This document shows, one piece after another, positions 16,830 to 24,530 of a DNA stretch of 64,000 nt. Positions within the stretch are counted from its first letter, which is position 1. Each line of letters starts with the position of its first letter. The stretch covers positions 1 to 64,000 of the forward strand of contig CAUJSJ030000062.1 of assembly GCA_963422775.4 (NCBI GenBank). Direction: 5' to 3'. The translations under genes and the position numbers were made by a program. Under the pieces are notes generated by a model, which was not told the origin of the DNA, ran no database searches, and saw only the letters and a list, made by a program, of their open reading frames with translations. The stretch is from Pelomonas sp963422775 (GTDB taxonomy: Bacteria > Pseudomonadota > Gammaproteobacteria > Burkholderiales > Burkholderiaceae_C).

Positions 16830-17339
16830 TCAGGCTTCCGGATTGGCCAGCTTGCGCGCTTGCGCCTGCGCGCGGCGGCGCTCGACAAAGAAGCGCTTGA
16901 GGAAGGCGCCGCACTCGTCGGCCAGCACGCCCCCAACGATCGCCGTCTGGTGGTTCAAGGCTGGCTGCTCGAACAGGTTCAGCACGGAACCGCAGGCGCC
17001 CGTCTTCGGGTCGCCCGCGCCGTACACCACGCGCGCCAGGCGCGCATGCAGCATGGCGCCCGAGCACATCACGCACGGCTCCAGGGTCACGTACAGCTCG
17101 CAGCCGGGCAGCCGGTAGTTGCCCAGCTTTTCGGCGGCCGCGCGCAAGGCCATCACTTCCGCGTGTGCCGTGGGGTCGTGGCGGCCGATGGGCTGGTTGT
17201 AGCCCACGGCGATGACTTCGCCATCCTTGACGACGACGGCGCCGACGGGCACTTCGCCCAGGTCCCACGCGTGCTGGGCCTGTTCCAGGGCCAGCTGCAT
17301 ATAGCGCGCGTCCTGCGCGCTAGCGTGCACTTCAGTCAT
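16830..17339 (-). CDS. tadA: tRNA(Arg) adenosine-34 deaminase
   Basis: 169 residues. The zinc-deaminase motifs are complete: HAEVMALR (His ligand and catalytic Glu) and PCVMCSGAM (two Cys ligands). TadA converts A34 of tRNA-Arg(ACG) to inosine and is normally essential. The N terminus MTEVHASAQDARYMQLALEQA fits the family. The start overlaps the end of queD by 8 bases. A clear terminator follows, so it is the last gene of a queE-queD-tadA operon. All three proteins act on or toward wobble base 34. Confidence 0.93.
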   Translation of the reverse strand: MTEVHASAQDARYMQLALEQAQHAWDLGEVPVGAVVVKDGEVIAVGYNQPIGRHDPTAHAEVMALRAAAEKLGNYRLPGCELYVTLEPCVMCSGAMLHARLARVVYGAGDPKTGACGSVLNLFEQPALNHQTAIVGGVLADECGAFLKRFFVERRRAQAQARKLANPEA

Positions 17340-17778
17340 CGGTCACTTCTGCCCAGCAATTCGGCGTTTCATGCAACACCAGTTTATGCAGGTGCAAGCC
17401 GGTGCCGAAATGGTCGGTGAATGCGGCCTTGAGGATCTCGAAGGCGATGCGCGCCAGGTTTTCCACGGTCGGGATGCGGTCGATGACGACGGTTTTATGG
17501 TCGGGCAGGCTGGCCAGGAAGTCGCGCACGGCCGTGTCTTTTTCATACACGAGGAAGGCGTGGTCCCAGACATCGACCAGGTGCTGCTTGGCCAGGGTTT
17601 TCACGTCGGAAAAGTCCATGATCATGCCATTGTCGGAATTGCCTTCCGCTTCGATGACCTTGCCGACCAGCGTGATTTCCACCGTGTAGCGGTGGCCGTG
17701 CAAGTTGCGGCACTGGCTTTTATGGTCGGGAATGCGGTGGCCCGCGTCGAATTCGAGCTTGCGTGTGATAGTCAGCAT
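17332..17778 (-). CDS. queD: 6-carboxy-5,6,7,8-tetrahydropterin synthase
   Basis: 148 residues. QueD converts 7,8-dihydroneopterin triphosphate to 6-carboxytetrahydropterin in the queuosine/preQ0 pathway. Zinc ligands are visible in EFDAGHRI and NLHGHRYTVEI. The Cys of SQCRNLHGH and the C-terminal LHKLVLHETPNC segment (with the active-site Glu) match the family. It lies 9 bases after queE and overlaps tadA. Queuosine genes queC and queF are not in the window. Confidence 0.92.
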   Translation of the reverse strand: MLTITRKLEFDAGHRIPDHKSQCRNLHGHRYTVEITLVGKVIEAEGNSDNGMIMDFSDVKTLAKQHLVDVWDHAFLVYEKDTAVRDFLASLPDHKTVVIDRIPTVENLARIAFEILKAAFTDHFGTGLHLHKLVLHETPNCWAEVTDD

Positions 17779-17787
17779 ATTGTTTTG

Positions 17788-18423
17788 TTAAGGTATTTGC
17801 AGGAGTTTATGGGTTTGCAGGCTCAGCTTCCACTTCGGGTTGCTTTTGCACGTCTCGATGGCCAGCTGCATGTTGCGCGCGGCCAGGGGACCGTCCATCG
17901 CCTGCACGAAGAAGTTCTCGAAGTCCAGTTGTTCGTAGGCGGCCAGGTCTTGCTGGAACTGGGGAATGACCACCTTGATTTCATTACCTTTGTGTACGAC
18001 CAGTGTCGAACCCATCTTCGGGCTGACGCAGATCCAGTCCACGCCGGCTGGCACGGGCAAGGTACCGTTGGTTTCGATGGCAATGGTAAAGCCAACCGCG
18101 TGCATGGCGTCGATCAGGGCCGTGTCCAGTTGCAACAGCGGCTCGCCGCCCGTAAACACCACGTATTTGCTGGGCGCGTAGCTGGCCGGCCACAGGCTGT
18201 CGATCAGCGCGGCCAGTTCCTCGGGCGTCTTGAACTTGCCGCCCAGTTCGCCATCGGTGCCGACGAAATCCGTGTCGCAGAACTGGCACACGGCCGTGGC
18301 GCGGTCGCTTTCTCGGCCCGTCCACAGATTGCAGCCGGAAAAGCGGCAAAACACGGCCGGACGGCCCGCGTGCGCACCTTCGCCCTGCAGGGTATAAAAA
18401 ATCTCTTTGATGCTATAAGTCAC
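17788..18423 (-). CDS. queE: 7-carboxy-7-deazaguanine synthase, radical SAM
   Basis: 211 residues with a GTG start at 18423, supported by AGGAAA upstream and by the family N terminus TYSIKEIFYTLQGEG. QueE converts 6-carboxytetrahydropterin to 7-carboxy-7-deazaguanine. The iron-sulfur motif is C31-X14-C46-X2-C49, the non-canonical CX14CX2C type known from Burkholderia QueE rather than CX3CX2C. VFTGGEPLLQ and IETNGTLPVP are the usual SAM-binding segments. It is the first gene of the queE-queD-tadA operon. Confidence 0.93.
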   Translation of the reverse strand: MTYSIKEIFYTLQGEGAHAGRPAVFCRFSGCNLWTGRESDRATAVCQFCDTDFVGTDGELGGKFKTPEELAALIDSLWPASYAPSKYVVFTGGEPLLQLDTALIDAMHAVGFTIAIETNGTLPVPAGVDWICVSPKMGSTLVVHKGNEIKVVIPQFQQDLAAYEQLDFENFFVQAMDGPLAARNMQLAIETCKSNPKWKLSLQTHKLLQIP

Positions 18424-18520
18424 TGTATTTCCTAAGAGCTGGCTGGCGTCCTCGCGCAAGGCGACCGCAGCGATGCCCGCGCACAGCGCCGGAACCGCAA
18501 ATGCCGATTGACAACCCTCT

Positions 18521-18551
18521 ATTATATGTCGCCGCGACACTTCCCGTGCAA
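18521..18551 (-). promoter_or_regulatory. Possible sigma70 promoter for queE
   Basis: On the minus strand TTGCAC (18551-18546) and TATAAT (18526-18521) are separated by 19 bases, about 100 bases before the queE start. The spacing is two bases longer than ideal, so support is moderate. No preQ1 riboswitch could be recognised between it and the gene. Confidence 0.35.
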
Positions 18552-18712
18552 ATGCCGTGGCCGCCACCTGGCGCCGCAGTGTCAACCGGCAAGAAACCCA
18601 CGGCGGCAGGCATAACTGCGTGGCTTTTGCGTTTAGACAATATAAATAATCCAAAGTTAATATATTTTCTGTAAGAACATTGCCTGCTGGAAAACATTTA
18701 GGGAGCAAGGAC

Positions 18713-19615
18713 ATGCTGCAACGCTGGCTACGGCCGCCGTACCGCCTGAGCATCCTGGCCTGCCTGGCGGCCGGCATACTCGCGTCCCTGTATGCCGGCC
18801 ATGCCGCAGGGCCACTGGCGCAAGCGAGCCTGCCCTGGTCCCTGATGGCGGCCTGCGCCCTCCTGCCAGGCGCGCTGGCGCTGCTGCTGTGGCGCCAGCA
18901 CCGGCTGTTCCAGCGCCAGCGGACGCTGGAACAGCTGCGCGCCGACGCCGAGCAGACGCGCCTGGCCAGCGCACAGCGCAAGGCGCGCGAACAGGAACGC
19001 CTGCGCATCGGGCGCGATATCCACGACGACCTGGGCCAGCATTTGCTGACCCTGAAAATCGACCTGTCCATGCTGCAGGCCAGCACGCATGGCGCGACGC
19101 CCCAGCTGGCGCGGCAACTGGCCGTGATGGCGCGCAATGTCGACCTCAGCATCGCGGCGCTGCGCCGCGTCATCCACGACCTGCGCCCACCCGCCCTCGA
19201 TGCCGGCCTGCAAGCGGCGTGCGACGGCTTGCTGGCGGACTTCCAGCGCAGCACGGGCATCGATTGCAGCTGCGATTACCGGCTCGACGCCGCCGCCGGC
19301 AGCGCGCACGGCCCCCTGCTGTACCACGCGCTGCAGGAAGCGCTGGCCAATATCGCCCGCCATGCGCGCGCCACGCATGTCCAGCTGTGCCTGCAACAAG
19401 CGGGCGACACCCTCGCCTGCCGCATCAGCGACGACGGTGTCGGGCTGTCGGGTTCGCCGCCGCGCCTCGGTTGCGGCCTGTCCGGCATGCATGAGCGCGT
19501 GGCTGCCGCCGGCGGCAGCCTGCATATCGACAGCCACAGCGGCGCCGGCACCACCTTGCACCTGTCGCTGCCCCTGCCGAGCCGCCGCCACGATGAAGCG
19601 ATAGTGCATCGCTGA
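18713..19615 (+). CDS. Membrane sensor histidine kinase, NarX/HisKA_3 type
   Basis: 300 residues from ATG 18713, with GGGAGCAAGG upstream. Two N-terminal membrane segments (about 13-33 and 41-60) enclose only a few periplasmic residues. A short coiled coil leads to a HisKA_3 dimerisation domain with RIGRDIHDDLGQHL (phospho-acceptor H104). The ATPase domain carries ALQEALANIARHARA (N box) and SDDGVGL plus GLSGMHERV. These kinases normally pair with a LuxR-type response regulator, but none is adjacent; a diguanylate cyclase follows instead. The signal is unknown. Confidence 0.86.
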   Translation: MLQRWLRPPYRLSILACLAAGILASLYAGHAAGPLAQASLPWSLMAACALLPGALALLLWRQHRLFQRQRTLEQLRADAEQTRLASAQRKAREQERLRIGRDIHDDLGQHLLTLKIDLSMLQASTHGATPQLARQLAVMARNVDLSIAALRRVIHDLRPPALDAGLQAACDGLLADFQRSTGIDCSCDYRLDAAAGSAHGPLLYHALQEALANIARHARATHVQLCLQQAGDTLACRISDDGVGLSGSPPRLGCGLSGMHERVAAAGGSLHIDSHSGAGTTLHLSLPLPSRRHDEAIVHR

Positions 19616-19708
19616 AAATATTGCCCTACATCAACACCATCGCTACTCCACGCTGCATCATGGCCAAGGAGCCAGCTCCCCCCATTCACGCCCAGGAAGG
19701 ATGCATTC

Positions 19709-20695
19709 ATGCCGGATAGTCACGCACATGCCAGCGCATCGCCGTATGGCGAAGCCCAGGGTTTCGCCGTCAAGATGATGGAATTGCTGGTGGTGCCCAC
19801 CTTTGTCCTCGATGTGCATGGGCGGGTGATGATCTGGAACCGCGCCTGCGAGCAGTTGACGGGCGTGCCGGCGGCCGAAGTACTGGGCACGCGCGAGCCG
19901 GGCCGCTGCTTTTACAACGACGAGCGCCCCACCCTGGCCGACCTGCTGCTGGCCGGACGCGGCGGCGACATGCGCGCGCTGCATGCGCAGCAGCAATACC
20001 GCAGCAGCACGGGCAACAACCTGTGCGCGGAAAACTGGTGCGACATGCCGCGCACGGGGCGGCGCCGCTACCTGGCCGTCGATGCCAGCCCCATCTACGG
20101 CAATGGCGACGAACTCATCGCCGTGGTGGAAACCCTGCGCGACATGACCGATGAAAAGCGCGCGCAGGTGGAACTGCAACGCCTGGCCACGCGCGATGGC
20201 TTGACGGGGCTGGCAAACCGGCGCTGCTTCGACGACACCATCCTGGCCGAATGGCAGCGCGCCCAGCGGCAGGGCCAGCCCCTGTCGCTGCTGATGGTCG
20301 ATGTCGACAATTTCAAGGAATACAACGACAGCCACGGCCACCAGGGCGGCGACCTGTGCCTGCGCAAGGTGGCTGGCGCCGTGGCCAGCGAAATGCGCGC
20401 GAACGACATGGTGGCCCGCTATGGCGGCGAGGAATTTGCCGTCATCCTGCCGAACCAGTCGCTCAAGGGCGCGGCCATCGTGGCCGAACGCATCCGCCAG
20501 CGCGTGGAGCGGCTGCAACTGCCGCGCAAGCGCCCCGACGGCGCCTGCGTCACCGTCAGCATCGGCGCCGCCACGGCCCTGCCCGGCCCCGGCACGCAAC
20601 CGGGACAATTGATCCACACGGCCGACTGCGCCCTGTACCGCGCCAAGCATCTGGGCCGCAACCGCATCAGCCTGCCGGAAACCACGCTCACGTAA
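19709..20695 (+). CDS. PAS-GGDEF diguanylate cyclase
   Basis: 328 residues. A PAS domain (about 25-150, with FVLDVHGRVMIWNRACEQLTG) precedes a GGDEF domain. The domain start TRDGLTGLANRRCFDD and the active-site GGEEF (239-243) are intact, so it should make cyclic di-GMP. No membrane span, so it is cytoplasmic; the PAS domain may bind a ligand or cofactor. The gene lies 93 bases downstream of the orphan histidine kinase on the same strand, so a shared signalling role is possible but unproven. Confidence 0.9.
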   Translation: MPDSHAHASASPYGEAQGFAVKMMELLVVPTFVLDVHGRVMIWNRACEQLTGVPAAEVLGTREPGRCFYNDERPTLADLLLAGRGGDMRALHAQQQYRSSTGNNLCAENWCDMPRTGRRRYLAVDASPIYGNGDELIAVVETLRDMTDEKRAQVELQRLATRDGLTGLANRRCFDDTILAEWQRAQRQGQPLSLLMVDVDNFKEYNDSHGHQGGDLCLRKVAGAVASEMRANDMVARYGGEEFAVILPNQSLKGAAIVAERIRQRVERLQLPRKRPDGACVTVSIGAATALPGPGTQPGQLIHTADCALYRAKHLGRNRISLPETTLT

Positions 20696-20710
20696 GCAAC
20701 AAGGAAGCAC

Positions 20711-20735
20711 GACCAAATTTGGTGTATATTTGGTC
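20711..20735 (+). promoter_or_regulatory. Candidate autoregulatory operator of the toxin-antitoxin pair
   Basis: GACCAAATTTGGTGTATATTTGGTC holds the inverted repeat GACCAAA/TTTGGTC around a second palindrome CCAAATTTGG. It lies 31 bases before the antitoxin ATG and overlaps likely promoter sequence (TGTATATTT). Phd/YefM antitoxins bind such palindromes to repress their own operon. Confidence 0.55.
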
Positions 20736-20765
20736 CTGTCGCAGTTTATCTCATTCGGAGCCGCC

Positions 20766-21053
20766 ATGAATCTCAAGGAACGCATCAAGCCGATCTCCTA
20801 CCTCAAGGCCAATACGACCGAGATCGTCAACAGCTTTGACGCTGGCCAGGACGAGCCCATCATCATTACGCAAAATGGCGAAGCGAAGATGGTCGTGCTA
20901 TCGATGCACGCCTACCAGGAAGGCAAGCGGCAGGCACAGCAGATGCAGGAACAGCATGCGTTCATGAAGCTGATCGCCATGGGCAACCAGGACATCGCGC
21001 GCGGCGACGTGGTGTCCGAAGAAGACTTCCTGGCCAGCCTCGACCAGGCTTGA
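20766..21053 (+). CDS. Type II antitoxin, Phd/YefM family
   Basis: 95 residues from ATG 20766. The N-terminal part (ISYLKANTTEIVNSF, EPIIITQNGEAKMVVLSMHAYQE) is the DNA-binding Phd/YefM fold. The C-terminal acidic stretch would bind and neutralise the toxin. One base separates its stop from the toxin ATG, so translation is probably coupled. A palindromic operator candidate precedes the gene. Confidence 0.88.
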   Translation: MNLKERIKPISYLKANTTEIVNSFDAGQDEPIIITQNGEAKMVVLSMHAYQEGKRQAQQMQEQHAFMKLIAMGNQDIARGDVVSEEDFLASLDQA

Positions 21054-21054
21054 G

Positions 21055-21387
21055 ATGGCGCGCCTCGTCGTGCTGAAAAGCGCCGCAGCCGATTTCAGGG
21101 AATTGCGCAGCGACTTCCAGACGCGCCATGCGGCAGCGCAATGCGAGCAGTTCACCTCGGACTTTCGGCAACTCTTTGCCGATCTGAAGACCTATCCCGA
21201 CAGCGGCGCGCCCATCGAAGCGGCCCGCGACCTCGGCCTGGACGTGCGGCAGCGCCTGTGCCACGACATCCGCGTCGTGTACCACCATGATCGTGCGCAA
21301 GGCATCGTGTATATCCGCATGTTCCTGCCGACCCGGCGCGACTTTCTCAGCCACCTCACCAGGCGCATCCTGCGGCCGGATTTTTAA
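21055..21387 (+). CDS. RelE/ParE-family toxin
   Basis: 110 residues. The layout LVVLKSAAADFRELRSDF, a central helix, YPDSGAPIEAARDLGLDVRQRLCHDIRVVYHHD and VYIRMFLPTRRDF matches RelE/ParE-superfamily toxins. It is longer than the usual 85-100 residues. Whether it cleaves mRNA (RelE) or targets gyrase (ParE) cannot be settled by eye. The partner is the Phd/YefM antitoxin one base upstream. Confidence 0.82.
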   Translation: MARLVVLKSAAADFRELRSDFQTRHAAAQCEQFTSDFRQLFADLKTYPDSGAPIEAARDLGLDVRQRLCHDIRVVYHHDRAQGIVYIRMFLPTRRDFLSHLTRRILRPDF

Positions 21388-21468
21388 TCGCGCCCCTATG
21401 CACGGCGGCATGAATATTCTATGCTGCGGCGTTGCACTTTCATAACATCCAAAAAAGAAGGAGCCCCC

Positions 21469-24345
21469 GTGTCAAGAATCATGCCCGCTTTATTACCCGC
21501 TTTCGCCCTGGCCCTGTCGGCCATGGCCTCGTCGAACCTGGGCGCCGCGCCCGTCAAACCGGCCGCTGCCCACAGCGCCCCTGCCAGCAACACAGATTTG
21601 CTGCCATTCAAGGCCACCGAAAAGACCCTGTCCAATGGACTAAAAATCATCATCGTGCCGACCGGTTTCCCGAACCTGGTCTCGCTGCAGATTCCCGTGC
21701 AGACGGGCTCGCGCAATGAAGTCGAGCCGGGCAAGTCCGGTTTCGCGCATTTCTTTGAGCACATGATGTTCCGCGGCACCAAGGCCTATCCGCCCGAAAA
21801 ATACCAGGAAGTCATCACCCGCGCCGGCGCGCGCCAGAATGCGTATACCAGCGACGACCTGACCAATTACCACACGACGTTCGCCAAACAGGACCTGGAA
21901 ACCGTGCTGAAGGTGGAGGCGGACCGCTTCCAGCACCTCGATTACGCGGAAGACGCGTTCAAGACGGAATCGCGGGCCGTGCTGGGCGAATACAACAAGA
22001 ACAGCGCCAATCCCGTCTCGAAACTGTTCGAAGTGATGCGCGACAGCGCCTACACCACGCATACCTACAAGCACACGACGATGGGTTTTATCCAGGACAT
22101 CGAAGACATGCCGAACCAGTACGCGTATTCGAAGATCTTCTTCGACCGCTGGTACCGTCCCGAGCGCACCACCATCATCATCGCCGGCGACGTGGAGCCG
22201 CAGCAAGCCATCGCGCTGGTGGAAAAATACTGGAGTGCCTGGCAGCGCGGCAAGCAGCAGGCCGCCGTGCCCGTGGAACCCGCGCCGCGCGGCCCCGTCT
22301 ACAAGCACGTGGCCTGGCCCACGCCGACCCTGCCATGGGTGGCCGTGGGCTTCCACGCACCCGCGTTTTCCGTGAAGGACAAGGACCAGGCCGCGCTGGC
22401 AACGTTGCTGTCGCTGTCGTTCGGCCGCACCTCGCCGCTGTATAAACGCCTGGTGCAAAACGAGCAAAAGGTCGACCAGTTGTTCGAGATGACGCCGGAC
22501 CGCGTCGACCCGACCCTGGCCGTGCTGGGCGCGCGCGTGAAAAACATCGATGACGCCGTCTACGTGCGCGACGCGATATTGGCCACCGTGGCGCAGCTGC
22601 GCGATACGCCAGTGAGCGAAAAAGACCTGGCGGACGCCAAGTCGGCCGAAAAATATGGCTTGATCCGCTCGCTCGACAACACGGAGCAGATCGCCGGCAC
22701 CCTGGCGTCCTTCGTGCATTTCGACCGTTCCTACGCCACCATCAACCAGTACTACCGCCTGATCGATACGCTCACGCCAGCCGACTTGCAGGCGGCCGCG
22801 CGCAAGTACCTGACGGACGACGGCCTGGTGGTGACCACCCTGTCGAACCAGCCGATGGCAGCCGCCATCGCCACCACGCCGAAGCTGGCCAGCCTGCTGC
22901 CGGCCGCCTCGAACGCAAAATTTGACGTCTTGGTGCAAAAGTCCGCGCTGCCGCAGATCCGCTACAAGCTGCTGTTTATGGCCGGTTCCGCGCAAGACCC
23001 GCAAGGCAAGGAAGGCCTGGCCGCGCTGACGGCCGCCATGGTGGCGTCCGGTGGCTCGTCCGAACGCAAGATCGACGAAGTCAACCAGGCCCTGTTCCCG
23101 CTGGCCGGCAGTTTCAGCCAGCAGACGGACAAGGAAATGACGACGTTTACGGGCTCCATCCACCGGGATAACTGGACGCAGTTCAACGCCATCGCCCTGC
23201 CCCTGCTGCTCTCGCCGGGTTTTCGCGAAGACGACTTCCGCCGCCTGAAGGATGCGCAAAAGAACGCGCTGCTGCTGGACCTGAAGGACAATAACGAAGA
23301 GGAATTCGCCAAGGAACGCTTGCAAACGAATGTGTATGCGGGCACGCCATATGGCCACCCGGTGCTGGGCACGGTCGCCGGCATCGATGCCATCACCCTC
23401 GACGATGTCAAACAGTTCTGGAAGAGCGCGTATGCGCAAGGTGCCGTCAAGGTGGGCATTTCCGGCGATGTATCCGACGCCATGACGGCGACACTGACAC
23501 AGGCACTCGGCAAACTGCCGGCCGGTCCCGGCTTGCCGGCCACCGTCAAACCTGCGGGCCGCAAGGCGAATGGCCTGGAAGTGGAAATCATCGAGAAGAA
23601 CACGCGCGCCACGGCCATTTCCTTCGGCCTGCCGCTGGACGTGACGCGCACGCATCCGGACTTCCCCGCCCTGTGGCTGGCGAAAACCTGGCTGGGCGAG
23701 CACCGCGCCTCGAATTCCTATCTGTACCAGCGCATCCGCGAGCTGCGCGGCATGAACTATGGCGATTACGCGTACATCGAAGCATTCCCGCGCGGCATGT
23801 ACCAGTTCTTCCCGAACCCGAACCTGGGCCGCAAGGCGCAGCTGTTCGAGATCTGGATCCGCCCCGTGGCGCCGGACAACGCCCACTTCGCCCTGCGCGT
23901 GGCCCTGACGGAATTGGGCAAGCTCATCGACAACGGCCTGACGCAGGACGATTTTGCCACCACGCGCGACTACCTGATGAAGAACGTCTTCGTCATGACA
24001 TCGACGCAGGACCAGCAACTCGGTTATGCGCTCGATTCGCAATGGTATGGCACGCCCGAGTTCACCAAGCTGATGCGTGACGGCTTGTCGAAACTGACGG
24101 TACAAGACGTCAACCGCGCCATCAAACAGCATTTGTCGGCAAAGAACCTGTCCGTGGTGATCGTCGCCAAGGATGCGGCCGGCTTGAAGGATAAGCTCGT
24201 CAGCGACGCGTTTTCTCCCATCAAGTACGACGGCAACAAGCCGCAAGCGCTGCTCGATGAAGACAAGGTCATCGGCGCGATGAAGCTGGACATCAAACCG
24301 GCAGCCGTTACCGTGACGCCAGCGGCGCAGGCGTTCGCCAAGTAA
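21469..24345 (+). CDS. Exported M16 zinc metallopeptidase, two-lobed
   Basis: 958 residues from GTG 21469; AAGAAGGAG lies 5 bases upstream, whereas the ATG at 21481 is too far from it. A signal peptide ends near LGAAP. The inverted zinc motif HxxEH is seen in FAHFFEHMMFRGT, with the downstream Glu in the ESRAVLGEYNKN segment. The second half repeats the M16 fold without the zinc motif, as in pitrilysin-type proteins with both lobes on one chain. It probably degrades peptides in the periplasm. A strong hairpin follows the stop. Confidence 0.9.
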   Translation: MSRIMPALLPAFALALSAMASSNLGAAPVKPAAAHSAPASNTDLLPFKATEKTLSNGLKIIIVPTGFPNLVSLQIPVQTGSRNEVEPGKSGFAHFFEHMMFRGTKAYPPEKYQEVITRAGARQNAYTSDDLTNYHTTFAKQDLETVLKVEADRFQHLDYAEDAFKTESRAVLGEYNKNSANPVSKLFEVMRDSAYTTHTYKHTTMGFIQDIEDMPNQYAYSKIFFDRWYRPERTTIIIAGDVEPQQAIALVEKYWSAWQRGKQQAAVPVEPAPRGPVYKHVAWPTPTLPWVAVGFHAPAFSVKDKDQAALATLLSLSFGRTSPLYKRLVQNEQKVDQLFEMTPDRVDPTLAVLGARVKNIDDAVYVRDAILATVAQLRDTPVSEKDLADAKSAEKYGLIRSLDNTEQIAGTLASFVHFDRSYATINQYYRLIDTLTPADLQAAARKYLTDDGLVVTTLSNQPMAAAIATTPKLASLLPAASNAKFDVLVQKSALPQIRYKLLFMAGSAQDPQGKEGLAALTAAMVASGGSSERKIDEVNQALFPLAGSFSQQTDKEMTTFTGSIHRDNWTQFNAIALPLLLSPGFREDDFRRLKDAQKNALLLDLKDNNEEEFAKERLQTNVYAGTPYGHPVLGTVAGIDAITLDDVKQFWKSAYAQGAVKVGISGDVSDAMTATLTQALGKLPAGPGLPATVKPAGRKANGLEVEIIEKNTRATAISFGLPLDVTRTHPDFPALWLAKTWLGEHRASNSYLYQRIRELRGMNYGDYAYIEAFPRGMYQFFPNPNLGRKAQLFEIWIRPVAPDNAHFALRVALTELGKLIDNGLTQDDFATTRDYLMKNVFVMTSTQDQQLGYALDSQWYGTPEFTKLMRDGLSKLTVQDVNRAIKQHLSAKNLSVVIVAKDAAGLKDKLVSDAFSPIKYDGNKPQALLDEDKVIGAMKLDIKPAAVTVTPAAQAFAK

Positions 24346-24353
24346 GTTTGTGC

Positions 24354-24398
24354 CAGATCAACCTCATCCGACGCAGCTTGCCGGATGAGGTTGATCTG
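24354..24398. terminator. Perfect 17-bp hairpin after the M16 peptidase gene
   Basis: CAGATCAACCTCATCCG (24354-24370) and its exact complement (24382-24398) flank an 11-base loop, starting 8 bases after the stop codon. Only TTCTT follows, so it is either an atypical terminator or a 3'-end stabiliser. Confidence 0.65.
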
Positions 24399-24530
24399 TT
24401 CTTCGGCGCGGCCAAACCCGCCTTCAGGCAGCAAATCCCGGTCTTGGTCGGAAAGTAGCATCTTGGCAATCTGGTTATCTGCATACTGTTTTTCGACTCT
24501 TCCCGAGTGAAAACCATGACAAGGATAACC

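Noticed and set aside
18424..18712. A preQ1 riboswitch before queE
   Set aside because: A CCCTCTA-like string occurs near 18515 but on the wrong strand, and the pseudoknot elements could not be laid out.
21640..24246. An 868-codon open frame on the minus strand
   Set aside because: Antisense to the M16 peptidase gene, whose signal peptide, HxxEH motif and family length are clear. The antisense product has no motif.
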